Shown here in pieces: positions 24,192 through 32,120 of a stretch of 64,000 nucleotides of DNA. Source of the DNA: Pontiellaceae bacterium B12227 (lineage in GTDB: Bacteria > Verrucomicrobiota > Kiritimatiellia > Kiritimatiellales > Pontiellaceae); contig JAROAZ010000002.1 of the NCBI GenBank assembly GCA_029432775.1, forward strand, positions 124,001-188,000, in the 5' to 3' direction. Positions within the stretch are counted from its first letter, which is position 1. Each line of letters opens with the position of its first letter. A model generated the notes under the pieces. It saw only the letters and a program-made list of their open reading frames with translations. It searched no databases and was not told where the DNA came from. A program made the translations under genes and the position numbers.

Positions 24192-24651
24192 ATCTGAAAG
24201 AGACGCAAAAGATAGCGGGATCGGCCGGAAAATCAACCGTTTTTATCTAAAAAATTAAACACCCGTATCCCAGGTTTGATTTCACGATCGGTTTTCCAAA
24301 GATTGGAACTTCTGCAAGGAGTTGAAAACAAAGGAAATTCAGCATGCCTCCGGACGCATCCACCCATTCGGATCTCTGCTGCAGCGCGGTATAAATTCAA
24401 TCCCTCGCAAAACCGCAGCCAGTACCGAACCATACGGAATGTGTGCTGTGGCCCCTATACACCCGTGGCTGATACGAATCCGGGTCCATCGGTGTGGATC
24501 TGCGACGAATCGTTACCATCTCCGAAAATTACATTTTTGAATTAGATGTAACAGATCTGTCGGATATGTCTTAAAATAGAAAAGGTCGGATACGTCATCA
24601 GATTCTCTATCCATATTGATATAAGCCTGTTACGTTATCACCACATTCATG
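24192..24651. other. Intergenic region upstream of first amt gene
   Basis: No gene is supported; short open frames here have no recognisable features. It contains one perfect TTCCAAAGATTGGAA palindrome at 24294-24308 and becomes A+T-rich from about 24535. The right part, ahead of the sigma-54-like promoter, would be where NtrC-type activators bind; a GTAACAGATC to TGTTAC pair of words is seen at about 24549 and 24629. Confidence 0.5.
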
Positions 24652-24667
24652 TGGCATATATCATGCA
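24652..24667 (+). promoter_or_regulatory. Sigma-54-type promoter of the first amt-glnK unit
   Basis: TGGCATATATCATGCA has the obligatory GG (24653-24654) and GC (24665-24666) exactly 10 bp apart, the sigma-54 -24/-12 hallmark. It lies about 95 bp before the ammonium transporter start. The second amt gene has a matching element at the same kind of position. Confidence 0.65.
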
Positions 24668-24760
24668 GCAAGGCGCCACAATATTTGTTGGCTTCCAGCT
24701 AAACAGACCTGAGAGACCTGTTTTGGAAAGCCTGAGGATGTATCTAACAGGAGAGAGAGA

Positions 24761-26065
24761 ATGCTGAAATCGAAGTTGGCAGCCCTTGCGGCTGTCTTTG
24801 TTGCAATGCTGTGCTCTGCGGGCACCGTTTTCGCAACCGACGGATCCCCCGAAGTTGACACCGGAACGACGGCGTGGATGTTAACCTCAACCGGCCTGGT
24901 ACTGTTGATGGTTCCCGGTCTGGCCATGTTCTACGGCGGGCTGGTCCGCACCAAAAACGTGCTCGGAACCATGATGCACTCCTTTGCCGCCATGGCCGTG
25001 GTCGGCGTGCTCTGGATGGTCTGCGGCTATTCCATGAGCTTCGGTTCCAATGTGCTGGGCGGATGGTTCGGCTGGAACTGGGACTATTTCATGCTCAAGG
25101 GCATTGACGAATCCATCATGGAGGCCGGCATTCCCGAATATGTCTTTGCCATGTTCCAGGGTAAGTTCGCCATCATTACCCCGGCCCTGATCGCCGGTGC
25201 TTTTGCCGAACGCGTTAAGTTCCGTGGCTACTGCGTCTTTATTGCCCTCTGGAGCCTGATCATTTACAACCCGCTCTGCCACTGGGTCTGGGCCGAAGAC
25301 GGTTTCCTCTTCCAGAAAGGTGCCATCGACTTCGCCGGCGGAACCGTAATTCATATCTCGGCCGGTGCGGCCGCACTGGTTTGCGCCTTCTATCTCGGAC
25401 CGCGCCGCGGTTATCCGAAAGTGGCCATGCACCCGAACAATCTCGTGATGACCCTCATGGGTGCCGGCCTCCTTTGGGTGGGCTGGTTCGGCTTCAACGC
25501 CGGCTCTTCAGTGGATTCCGGTCTCGTTACCGCGCAGGCCCTCGCCGTCACACAGGTTGCCGCCGCTGCCGGCGCCCTTTCCTGGATGATCCTCGAAGGA
25601 ATCCTGCATAAGAAAGTCACTACCCTCGGTTTTGTTTCCGGCGTACTCGCCGGCCTCGTGGCCATCACCCCGGCCGCCGGAGCCGTGCAGCCCTGGGGCG
25701 CACTGGTACTTGGACTGATTGCTGCGCCGCTCTGCTACTTCGCGATCGAAATGAAAAACAAACTCGGTTATGACGATACGCTCGACGTGTTCGGCATCCA
25801 CGGCGTTGCCGCCCTCTGGGGTGCCATTGGCCTGACCTTCGTTCTGCGTCCCGGCACTATCGACGTTTCCATGCTGCACCAGCTGTGGGTTCAGACCGAA
25901 GGCTGTCTGGTCAGCCTCGGCTATTCCACAGTCATGACGCTCATTCTGGTGGTTGCGATCGACAAAACGATCGGCTTCCGTATGAGCCCCGATGAAGAGA
26001 TGGCCGGCATGGACCACAGCCTGCACTCCGAACGCGGCTATGGCATGGTGAATCTTAATTCATAA
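24761..26065 (+). CDS. amt: Ammonium transporter (Amt) 1
   Basis: A 434-residue membrane protein with a cleavable N-terminal signal (ALAAVFVAMLCSAGTVFATD) and eleven predicted membrane helices. The twin pore histidines are visible in FAGGTVIHISAGAAAL and VFGIHGVAALWGAIG, with the conserved Asp before the first (AIDFAGG). It should be a trimeric ammonium channel of the inner membrane. A glnK-type gene follows 105 bp downstream, which is the usual regulator pair. The ribosome site AGGAGAGAGAGA is nearly identical to that of the second amt gene. A sigma-54-type promoter lies upstream, implying nitrogen-limited expression. Confidence 0.94.
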   Translation: MLKSKLAALAAVFVAMLCSAGTVFATDGSPEVDTGTTAWMLTSTGLVLLMVPGLAMFYGGLVRTKNVLGTMMHSFAAMAVVGVLWMVCGYSMSFGSNVLGGWFGWNWDYFMLKGIDESIMEAGIPEYVFAMFQGKFAIITPALIAGAFAERVKFRGYCVFIALWSLIIYNPLCHWVWAEDGFLFQKGAIDFAGGTVIHISAGAAALVCAFYLGPRRGYPKVAMHPNNLVMTLMGAGLLWVGWFGFNAGSSVDSGLVTAQALAVTQVAAAAGALSWMILEGILHKKVTTLGFVSGVLAGLVAITPAAGAVQPWGALVLGLIAAPLCYFAIEMKNKLGYDDTLDVFGIHGVAALWGAIGLTFVLRPGTIDVSMLHQLWVQTEGCLVSLGYSTVMTLILVVAIDKTIGFRMSPDEEMAGMDHSLHSERGYGMVNLNS

Positions 26066-26068
26066 ATG

Positions 26069-26156
26069 AATAGTGTTAAGATTCAGGTTTTAAGTGTTAA
26101 GAAACACTGCCCCGCCAAACCACCTGAAAATTAACCACTTACAACTTAAAACTATT
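26069..26156. repeat. Intergenic hairpin repeat, TTTTAAGTGTTAAG family, copy 1
   Basis: Left arm TAGTGTTAAGATTCAGGTTT and TAAGTGTTAAG; right arm AACCACTTACAACTTAAAACTA. The arms are imperfectly complementary around a G+C-rich centre and fill the gap between amt and glnK. Related words appear at 28151, 32911 and 37388. Confidence 0.65.
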
Positions 26157-26170
26157 CCGAAGGAATTCTC

Positions 26171-26515
26171 ATGAAACTGATTACCGCAATTATCCAGGAA
26201 GACAAACTAGACGAAGTGCGCGAAGCGCTCACCGCCGCCGAAATCGGACGCATCACCGTAACCCGCGTGGACGGACACGGGCGGCAGGAAGACACCGAAA
26301 TCTACCGCGGCCAGGTGGTTATCCCGAACCTCATTCCGAAGGTGGAAGTAAAGGTTGGCGTGAACGATGAGTTTGTAGACGTCACCATCGACGCCATCCT
26401 CAAAGCCGCCCGCCACGGTGAAGAGGGAAAAGTCGGCGACGGAAAAATCTTCATCACCCCGCTCGAAGAATGCATCCGTATCCGCACCGGTGAACGGGGT
26501 GGAGAGGCCATCTAA
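26171..26515 (+). CDS. glnK: P-II nitrogen regulatory protein (GlnB/GlnK) 1
   Basis: A 114-residue P-II protein with the standard fold: MKLITAIIQEDKLDEVREAL at the start, B-loop GDGKIFITPLEECIRIRTGE near 90-108. P-II proteins sense ATP/ADP and 2-oxoglutarate and plug Amt channels with their T-loop. In the T-loop YRGQVVIPNLIPKV the position matching Tyr51 of E. coli GlnB is Val, so regulation by uridylylation at that site is not possible. It follows amt 1, its likely partner, and ends with a clear terminator. Confidence 0.93.
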   Translation: MKLITAIIQEDKLDEVREALTAAEIGRITVTRVDGHGRQEDTEIYRGQVVIPNLIPKVEVKVGVNDEFVDVTIDAILKAARHGEEGKVGDGKIFITPLEECIRIRTGERGGEAI

Positions 26516-26545
26516 AAGCAACAGATCATAAGAACATCGATCTGC

Positions 26546-26575
26546 AAAAGGCGGCCGCAAGGTCGCCTTTTTGTC
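26546..26575 (+). terminator. Terminator after amt1-glnK1
   Basis: AAAAGGCGGCC, loop GCAA, GGTCGCCTTTTT. A strong stem with U-tract 30 bp after the P-II stop, closing the first nitrogen unit before the second promoter. Confidence 0.85.
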
Positions 26576-26775
26576 TTCTCAAGGCATGCGGACCCATGCG
26601 TAGATCCGCCCGCAAGCCGGTACATCACGCCATTTTTGAAATACCAGAATTTTATATGTTACACATTTGTTACTCATCAAACATCTCTGTACGAAATTAA
26701 TAATTAGACAATTATTTCCATCTCTCTATCCGGCAACTGGTTGAGATATAACACCTGTTAAGTACTACATGTTTA
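26576..26775. other. Intergenic region upstream of second amt gene
   Basis: No gene is seen. The sequence turns A+T-rich from about 26635 and holds words such as ATATGTTACACATTTGTTAC that could be activator sites ahead of the sigma-54-type promoter at 26776. Nothing else is supported. Confidence 0.5.
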
Positions 26776-26791
26776 TGGCACAACTTGTGCA
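26776..26791 (+). promoter_or_regulatory. Sigma-54-type promoter of the second amt-glnK unit
   Basis: TGGCACAACTTGTGCA contains TGGCAC, the consensus -24 core, and GC exactly 10 bp after the GG (26777-26778 and 26789-26790). It lies 70 bp before the second amt start. Together with the first promoter it makes each amt-glnK pair an independent nitrogen-regulated unit. Confidence 0.7.
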
Positions 26792-26860
26792 GGTCCTTCC
26801 GGCTTAATTGGTTCCGAAAGAGAGAGCGGAGCCTGGATAGTAACTAATCAGGAGAGAGAG

Positions 26861-28147
26861 ATGTTTAAGATTAAGAAAGTGGCCGCAACGGTCACTTTCC
26901 TGATGGGCCTATGCCTTTCAGGAACAGCAATGGCGGCGGAGACGGACGCTGCGGGAGAACTGGCAAGCTCATCAAATACCCTTTTCATTCTACTTGGAGC
27001 AGTCATGATTCTGGCCATGCATGGCGGATTTGCTTTTCTTGAGGTCGGCTCCGTCCGCCGCAAGAACCAGGTGAACGCCCTCAATAAAATTATCTGCGAA
27101 TGGGGCTTCTCCACCATCGTATACTTCCTGATCGGCTATCCGCTCGCCCGCGGTGTTTCCTTTCTGGTTCCCGTGGAGGAAATGGCGGCCAACCACGGCT
27201 TTGAGTATGTGAAGTTTTTCCTGTTGCTCGGTTTTGCGGCCTGTATTCCGGCCATTATTTCCGGCGGCGTGGCCGAACGCGCGAAGTTCTGGACGAACTC
27301 GGTTGCCGGCGGAATCTTTGTCGGTCTGGTTTATCCGCTGATCGAAGGAATGACCTGGGGCCGGTTCAGCAACGGGCTGGGCGGAGCCGAAGGCTGGCTG
27401 GCCGCAACATTCGGCGCTCCCTTTCACGACTTTGCCGGCTCGGTGGTGGTACACGCCACCGGCGGCTGGTTGGCCCTTCCGGCCATTATGCTGCTGGGCG
27501 CACGCCTTAAGCGCTATGAATCCAACTCCATTAAAGTAAGCTCAATCCCCTTTCTGGCACTGGGAAGTTGGATCCTGATTGTCGGCTGGTTCGGCTTCAA
27601 CGTCATGAGTGCCGGCAACCTGGCCGATGTCTCCGGCCTCGTGGCCATGAATTCGCTGATGGCCATGGTGGGCGGAACGGTTGCCGCGATGGCAATCTCC
27701 AAGAATGACGCCGGTTTTGTGCACAACGGCGCGCTGGCCGGTCTGGTCGCGGTCTGCGCGGGTTCCGATCTCTACCACCCCGTCAGCGCGGCGGTGGTCG
27801 GCGCGTTTGCCGGCGGCATCTTCGTATTCATGTTTGAGATCGAAACCGAAAAGTGGAAGATCGACGATGTCCTCGGCGTATGGCCACTGCACGGCATCTG
27901 CGGAGCCTGGGGCGGAATTGCGGCCGGCATTTTCGGCCAGAAAGCCCTCGGCGGAATGGGCGGCGTGTCCTTCTTCTCGCAGTTGATTGTTACCTTCATC
28001 GTGATTACAATCTGCCTATTAGCCAGCACACTGGTTTACGGCCTGCTGAAGATCACCGTCGGCATCCGGCTGGATCACCACGAAGAACTGCGCGGCTCCG
28101 ACCTCAGCGTTCACATGATTGAAGCCAACCCCGAAGAGGCGATGTAG
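26861..28147 (+). CDS. amt: Ammonium transporter (Amt) 2
   Basis: A 428-residue Amt protein with a signal peptide (FLMGLCLSGTAMAAET). The pore histidines are retained in FAGSVVVHATGGWLAL and WPLHGICGAWGGIAAG. It is clearly diverged from Amt 1: the segment before the first histidine reads TWGRFSNGLGGAEGWLAATF, longer than usual, and the first helix is MHGGFAFLEVGSVRRKN as in the Amt subfamily often encoded with a second P-II. A glnK-type gene follows by 107 bp. Separate promoter and divergent sequence argue for an old paralogue, not a recent duplication. Confidence 0.93.
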   Translation: MFKIKKVAATVTFLMGLCLSGTAMAAETDAAGELASSSNTLFILLGAVMILAMHGGFAFLEVGSVRRKNQVNALNKIICEWGFSTIVYFLIGYPLARGVSFLVPVEEMAANHGFEYVKFFLLLGFAACIPAIISGGVAERAKFWTNSVAGGIFVGLVYPLIEGMTWGRFSNGLGGAEGWLAATFGAPFHDFAGSVVVHATGGWLALPAIMLLGARLKRYESNSIKVSSIPFLALGSWILIVGWFGFNVMSAGNLADVSGLVAMNSLMAMVGGTVAAMAISKNDAGFVHNGALAGLVAVCAGSDLYHPVSAAVVGAFAGGIFVFMFEIETEKWKIDDVLGVWPLHGICGAWGGIAAGIFGQKALGGMGGVSFFSQLIVTFIVITICLLASTLVYGLLKITVGIRLDHHEELRGSDLSVHMIEANPEEAM

Positions 28148-28150
28148 AGA

Positions 28151-28240
28151 AAAGTTTTAAGCGATGAAGTTTCAAGTTTTAAGCACCGGGCACGAATCAG
28201 CTCGACTTAAAGCTTACCCTCTTAAAACCTAAAACTTTAT
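28151..28240. repeat. Intergenic hairpin repeat, TTTTAAG family, copy 2
   Basis: AAAGTTTTAAGCGATGAAGT and CAAGTTTTAAGC on the left, CTTAAAGC and CTTAAAACCTAAAACTTT on the right. It fills the gap between amt 2 and its glnK in the same relative position as copy 1, though the sequences differ in detail. Confidence 0.6.
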
Positions 28241-28254
28241 GAAAGGAACCTACT

Positions 28255-28596
28255 ATGAAAATGATTATTGCTGTAATTCAGCCCGAAAAACTCGACGACG
28301 TGAAAGAAGCTCTCTTCAATGCCGAAGTCTGCAAAATGACGGTCAGCCGTGTACGCGGATGCGGAACACAGATGGGCTTCACCGAACACTACCGCGGCCA
28401 GGTTCGCTCCGTGAACCTGCTTGAAAAAATCCGGATTGAAGTCGCCGTTAACGATGAATTTGTTGACAGCACCGTCAAGGCCATCATCAAAGGCGCCAAA
28501 AGCGGGAACATCGGCGACGGTAAAATCTTTGTGATGCCGATGGACGAATGCATTCGCATCCGCACCGATGAAACCGGACACGATGCGATTGGATAA
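28255..28596 (+). CDS. glnK: P-II nitrogen regulatory protein (GlnB/GlnK) 2
   Basis: A 113-residue P-II protein: [20 protein letters not shown] at the start and [20 protein letters not shown] near 87-106 for the nucleotide-binding B-loop. The Gln39 region ([11 protein letters not shown]) is kept for 2-oxoglutarate sensing, but the T-loop [14 protein letters not shown] has Arg where E. coli GlnB has Tyr51, so this paralogue also lacks the uridylylation site. It should control Amt 2. AAAGGAACCTACT precedes ATG 28255. A terminator follows. Confidence 0.93.
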   Translation: MKMIIAVIQPEKLDDVKEALFNAEVCKMTVSRVRGCGTQMGFTEHYRGQVRSVNLLEKIRIEVAVNDEFVDSTVKAIIKGAKSGNIGDGKIFVMPMDECIRIRTDETGHDAIG

Positions 28597-28617
28597 CTTC
28601 GCTTCCAATCCCTGGAA

Positions 28618-28645
28618 GGGCGACCCGAGCGGTCGCCCTTTTTTT
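28618..28645 (+). terminator. Terminator after amt2-glnK2
   Basis: GGGCGACC, loop CGAGC, GGTCGCCC, then a run of seven T. A perfect TTCCAATCCCTGGAA palindrome (28603-28617) directly abuts its 5' side. Confidence 0.88.
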
Positions 28646-28839
28646 CTGCAACCCTGCCCAAACCCCCGTCCACACGGCCCCTCGCGAAACCTCCCGCTGA
28701 AAAAAAGTGCCCTAAAATGCAGATCCTTTCTTGCGGAAAGCAGACGTTTCCATTTATAACGTTTACTAAGTGGTGCCAGTGCAGAGCAGGGAGCTCTGGG
28801 TGGTGCCGAGTGGCCAGAAAAATTCAAAGGAGTAATAGA

Positions 28840-29133
28840 ATGGCAGCAGCAACAAAAGGCGACATCATCGCTAAAATCGCAACGGACGCAGGAATCACTA
28901 AAGTAGAGGCGAAAGCCGCTCTCGAATCTCTGGTCGCACAGGCTTATAAAGGCGGAAAATCCAAAGACGGATTCACCATTCCCGGCATTGGAAAAATTAC
29001 TAAATCCCGTCGCAAAGCACGTAAAGGCCGTAACCCGGCAACCGGCGAAGAAATCAAAATTGCTGCTAAAACCGTCGTTAAAATCAAGACCGCTAAAGCG
29101 TGTCAGGACGGAATCGTTCCTCCGAAAAAATAA
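28840..29133 (+). CDS. hup: HU-family DNA-binding protein
   Basis: A 97-residue protein, MAAATKGDIIAKIATDAGIT at the start, with the HU/IHF beta-arm region near residues 60-75 (KARKGRNPATGEEIKIAAKT). Length and motifs are typical of HU-like nucleoid proteins, which bend DNA as dimers. The start at 28840 is chosen over longer upstream frames because AAAGGAGTAATAG lies at the right distance and the family begins there. A strong terminator follows. The leader (28646-28839) contains two GTGGTGCC words but no gene. Confidence 0.92.
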   Translation: MAAATKGDIIAKIATDAGITKVEAKAALESLVAQAYKGGKSKDGFTIPGIGKITKSRRKARKGRNPATGEEIKIAAKTVVKIKTAKACQDGIVPPKK

Positions 29134-29154
29134 TCGGGTTCATTACCTGATTGC

Positions 29155-29186
29155 AAAGAGGCCGCACAGCGCGGCCTCTTTTTTTA
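29155..29186 (+). terminator. Terminator after HU gene
   Basis: AAAGAGGCCGC, short loop, GCGGCCTCTTTTTTT forms a strong stem with U-tract 22 bp past the HU stop. Confidence 0.88.
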
Positions 29187-29322
29187 TTCCCCGCAGCCCC
29201 TCTTTCCCGTCGGAAAAACACTGCAGACTTCCAACCCCCGGAAGCGGGCACAACCGAAAGCCCGAAATACGCATTGACCCCGCCGATGCTTTTTCGTAAA
29301 CAGTTCATCCCCTTTTTAAGTG

Positions 29323-29398
29323 GCCAATGTAGCTCAGTTGGTAGAGCAATTCATTCGTAATGAATAGGTCGTCCGTTCGACTCGGATCATTGGCTCCA
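29323..29398 (+). tRNA. tRNA-Thr (anticodon CGT)
   Basis: A full cloverleaf: acceptor GCCAATG paired with CATTGGC, D arm GCTCAGTTGGTAGAGC, anticodon arm TTCAT-TCGTAAT-GAA region with CGT in the anticodon, T arm with GTTCGACTC, discriminator T and encoded CCA (29396-29398). It is the left neighbour of a small A+T-rich cluster of unknown genes. Confidence 0.93.
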
Positions 29399-29731
29399 CT
29401 TTTTTCCAATAAATACCCGCAATAGAAGAGGGTTATCTTATATTCCTCCTGTTAGAACCGTGGTGTGATGTTGGAAACTGTTGGATCTGTCTGCGATCAG
29501 TTAAGACCACAAAAAGCCACAGAGCGAATAATCCGCCCTGTATCACAATTCGCTTCTGCAAAACCGCTATATTTCCCGTTCAGTGACCACGGGGTACTAT
29601 TTTTGCTCCCAGATTCATAAAATCCTTCTATTGCGGTGCAAAATGGCATTGGTAATCTGGGTTTGATTGCGATTAGTGCCTATATTTTTATCAAACTGCC
29701 CTATTTTTTATAAATATTTGTATAGGAGAAC
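29399..29731. other. Gene-free region with a long-range inverted repeat
   Basis: No protein gene is supported. CCGCAATAGAAG (29417-29428) and its exact reverse complement CTTCTATTGCGG (29625-29636) enclose about 196 bp. The enclosed sequence has no obvious promoter or known RNA signature. It may be the scar or end structure of an insertion beside tRNA-Thr, or a structured RNA; neither is shown. Confidence 0.4.
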
Positions 29732-29980
29732 ATGAAAATGACGCAATTTGATGAATTATTGCGATTTTACGAAGAAAGGCTGATGGAAGCGGATCGCCTT
29801 GCGAATTACCATGACTGGGGGCTTGATAGCATTGGTGTGGATAAGAAAAGCTTCCTTGCACAACCCGCAGGGAAGACCAAAGCGAAAGATCCCGAGCCGA
29901 AGCTGATTGAATGCCCTCATTGTGGAAAACCATTTTATGATGGATGGCTGTCAGGATGCTTAAGAAGAAGTGCTTGCTAA
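29732..29980 (+). CDS. Hypothetical protein with single zinc-knuckle motif (82 aa)
   Basis: An 82-residue protein with a charged helical N-terminus (FDELLRFYEERLMEADRLAN) and a C-terminal ECPHCGKPFYDGW motif near residues 60-72, half of a zinc ribbon, with two further cysteines at the end. TATAGGAGAAC precedes ATG 29732. No family is recognised. Lower G+C than the neighbouring core genes and position beside tRNA-Thr suggest horizontal gain. Confidence 0.6.
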   Translation: MKMTQFDELLRFYEERLMEADRLANYHDWGLDSIGVDKKSFLAQPAGKTKAKDPEPKLIECPHCGKPFYDGWLSGCLRRSAC

Positions 29981-30050
29981 TGTGTAAGGGTTAAGTGCAA
30001 CCTCATATAAACAGGTTTATACATGCCACTACTCGCAATAAAAGGAAATC

Positions 30051-30335
30051 ATGAACAGGACATCATTCCGCCAAAATCCTGATAACTACCCGTCAAATCT
30101 CATTGAGATTTTTGGAGCAATCAATGAATGCAATGAAGAAGTGGCAATTGATTACATTCAACAATATTTGAGGATTGCGCAGGAAAAAACCAAAAACTCC
30201 ATGAGTGAAGACCTCCCAAAAACCGCAATGAAAAATATCATGAATGGAAGATTTGATGAGGCAAAACGAAATCTCATCCAGTTTGACGAATTACTTTGCA
30301 CCACCATCAAGGGCGGCGGATTCTTTAGCACATAA
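30051..30335 (+). CDS. Hypothetical helical protein (94 aa)
   Basis: A 94-residue protein, MNRTSFRQNPDNYPSNLIEI at the start, mostly amphipathic helices, ending CTTIKGGGFFST. AAAGGAAATC precedes the ATG. It has no recognised family. It is 12 bp upstream of the next gene and likely co-transcribed with it. Base composition is A+T-rich like the gene on each side. Confidence 0.6.
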   Translation: MNRTSFRQNPDNYPSNLIEIFGAINECNEEVAIDYIQQYLRIAQEKTKNSMSEDLPKTAMKNIMNGRFDEAKRNLIQFDELLCTTIKGGGFFST

Positions 30336-30347
30336 TCGGAGAAATAT

Positions 30348-30956
30348 GTGAAAAAACTGAATCTAGAAAAGGGTCTTCTGCGCCTCTATATCATCTCAAC
30401 ACTATGCGGTATAGCCTGCATAGGCGGAGCCGCCTATAACCACCAAAACTACAAGAAAACCTTACAGATCTACAGTGATGTATTTTGGGGGCGAGGAGAG
30501 GGACCCATAAAAACTCTTCAGGAACAAAAAAAATCACTCTGGAAAAGATACGAAGCAGAAGAGGAGAAGAAAAAGTTTCTTGAGGAAGAATACCGTGCAG
30601 AATGCGACTCCCACAGCAAAGATCTAAAAGAGGGAGATATCCAGAGCGAACAAAGATGGCTAATCAAGATAACAAACTCACCAAAACTAAAAGAAATTCA
30701 GCTTAAAGATGCCTATCTGGAAGAGTTACTTGAAGATACCAATGAAAAAGTTGATGAGTTATCATTAAAAATATCTGAAGTTGAAGATTATTATTTTCAG
30801 TCTTATTACAAACCTGCGCAGAAAGCAAAAAAACATGCAAAAGCGTACACATACCTTTTTGTCTCCCTTTCTCTGCTTCCTTGGGTAATACACTATATTT
30901 GTAAGCTTGTTTTGCTTCCGATAATCCGCTGGCTCATCAATGGGTTTAGGGTTTAG
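30348..30956 (+). CDS. Hypothetical membrane protein with coiled coil (202 aa)
   Basis: A 202-residue protein starting at GTG (CGGAGAAATAT upstream). One membrane helix lies at about residues 12-30 (LYIISTLCGIACIGGAAY), a long charged coiled coil from about 55 to 150, and a C-terminal hydrophobic hairpin from about 166 to 195 (YTYLFVSLSLLPWVIHYICK). Both ends are probably in the membrane with the coil on one side. No family is recognised. It is the last gene of the tRNA-Thr cluster. Confidence 0.6.
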   Translation: MKKLNLEKGLLRLYIISTLCGIACIGGAAYNHQNYKKTLQIYSDVFWGRGEGPIKTLQEQKKSLWKRYEAEEEKKKFLEEEYRAECDSHSKDLKEGDIQSEQRWLIKITNSPKLKEIQLKDAYLEELLEDTNEKVDELSLKISEVEDYYFQSYYKPAQKAKKHAKAYTYLFVSLSLLPWVIHYICKLVLLPIIRWLINGFRV

Positions 30957-31204
30957 GGCGTATTAAACAATCGGAATGCCTATAAAAAGCGGGCTGACCC
31001 TTCCGAGGGAAGACAACCTTAAGTCGCTCCATCATCCGTATTTTTAGATAAAAAAATTCAGAATGGATATGCTCTTTCGTTGGGATTGTTTAAGGGGGGC
31101 AGCCCATGGAACTTAGCAATATCGCCCTGAATTCCAATATTGACAGTATATGGCGTTTTCACACTTGAACATCATTTCCTGAAGCCCTGTAATCTTGCAG
31201 GAAT
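30957..31204. other. Gene-free stretch at the right edge of the tRNA-Thr cluster
   Basis: No gene or clear terminator. Composition shifts back to the G+C-rich style near 31200. A 12-mer GGGGGCAGCCCA near 31095 matches one near 19163 at the edge of the other A+T-rich island, which may be chance. Confidence 0.4.
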
Positions 31205-31321
31205 ATGCGAAACAAAACCGCTCTGATTGAACGGATCAAAACCGAACGCGAAAAACTGAAGCATAACGCGTGGCAAAACTTCCAATGCCTGGAAATCAGT
31301 TCATTTCTGAAAGCTGGTTGA
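31205..31321 (+). CDS. Short, probably truncated protein (38 aa)
   Basis: ATG 31205, with TGCAGGAAT upstream, opens a 38-residue frame starting MRNKTALIERIKTEREKLKH. The sequence looks like the beginning of an ordinary helical protein. The F-Q-C-L-E peptide inside is produced by a perfect TTCCAATGCCTGGAA palindrome (31280-31294), after which the frame soon ends at TGA. It overlaps the end of the convergent gene by 26 bp. It could be a gene remnant or a genuine small protein. Confidence 0.4.
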   Translation: MRNKTALIERIKTEREKLKHNAWQNFQCLEISSFLKAG

Positions 31322-32120
31322 GCTGAAGGTTGAGGTCCTGCCAGAGGGTGGCGGAGGAAAACTCGTCGTACTGCCCGTTGCTGTCAGCCATGTTGAGCAC
31401 GGTGATGATTTGCGAGCCTTCAACCCGGAAGGCCTCGAGCTGAAACTCGCGCAGCGTCCGGTTGGATGCGAGCTTCATGTGTCCGCAGTTAAAGAGGGCC
31501 TGAATAACCTTCCGTTTGACGAAGCTGCCGGATTTGAGCCGCAGATCGGCTTCGGTGATGTAGGCAATGTCGCGCCCGTTTTCATCCTTCCAGACCACTT
31601 TGGCACGATCGAGCTGCAGCAGTGTTTTGGCGTTGATGGCGTAAGGAGGAAATTTCGGCAGCGACTGGTCGTCGCCCATTTTTGTGGGGTTGAGCCCCAG
31701 CACAGCCCCCATACGGCTGCCGATCCCGTTGAGCACGAGCGGTTCCCAGTTTCCAGAGATTGGAATGCGGCGGAATCGCATTTCCATGCTTTTGATGCGC
31801 AGTTCCTTGACAAAGGGCGACTCATCAGAGAGAAACGAAAACCAGTTGAACGACATGATGACTTCGGGCATCTCCACCCCCTGAAAACTCAGGTTCTGAA
31901 TCCGGAGACCCATGAGCGGAGTCATGCTGCATTTTTCAATCGAGATCTGCTGGCGTGTGCCGTTCGAGAGTTTGTCAGCAACGGCCTGCCGGGTTCCTTC
32001 GAGCCGCGAAATAACATGGGCTCCGATATATAGAATGATCACTATAATCAACAGCGTAATGGCATTGCGTTTAATGCGCTGCCATCCGCGTTTCTTGGGT
32101 ACTGTTTGTTTTTTAGCCAT
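31296..32120 (-). CDS. Hypothetical membrane-anchored protein, AsmA-like topology
   Basis: A 274-residue protein when started at ATG 32120, which overlaps the proC stop by 8 bp (translational coupling). One membrane helix lies at about residues 17-36 (AITLLIIVIILYIGAHV) behind a basic start (MAKKQTVPKKRGWQRIKR). The rest is beta-rich and resembles the repeating strands of AsmA-type envelope proteins (ISIEKCSMTPLMGLRIQNLS), but no family is certain. A palindrome at 31751-31765 lies in its coding sequence. Confidence 0.6.
   Translation of the reverse strand: MAKKQTVPKKRGWQRIKRNAITLLIIVIILYIGAHVISRLEGTRQAVADKLSNGTRQQISIEKCSMTPLMGLRIQNLSFQGVEMPEVIMSFNWFSFLSDESPFVKELRIKSMEMRFRRIPISGNWEPLVLNGIGSRMGAVLGLNPTKMGDDQSLPKFPPYAINAKTLLQLDRAKVVWKDENGRDIAYITEADLRLKSGSFVKRKVIQALFNCGHMKLASNRTLREFQLEAFRVEGSQIITVLNMADSNGQYDEFSSATLWQDLNLQLNQLSEMN

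Noticed and set aside
24276..24545. Plus-strand open frame of 89 codons before amt 1
   Set aside because: No ribosome site, no family, odd amino-acid composition and it spans a dispersed palindrome; considered intergenic.
26861..28147. Loss of a pore histidine in Amt 2
   Set aside because: An unusual PLIEGMTW segment first suggested replacement, but the correct pore position is GSVVVHATG, where histidine is present.
19160..31105. Shared 12-mer GGGGGCAGCCCA at the edges of both A+T-rich clusters
   Set aside because: Random 12-mer matches are expected many times between two positions of a 64-kb window, and the flanks do not extend the match, so an att site is not supported.
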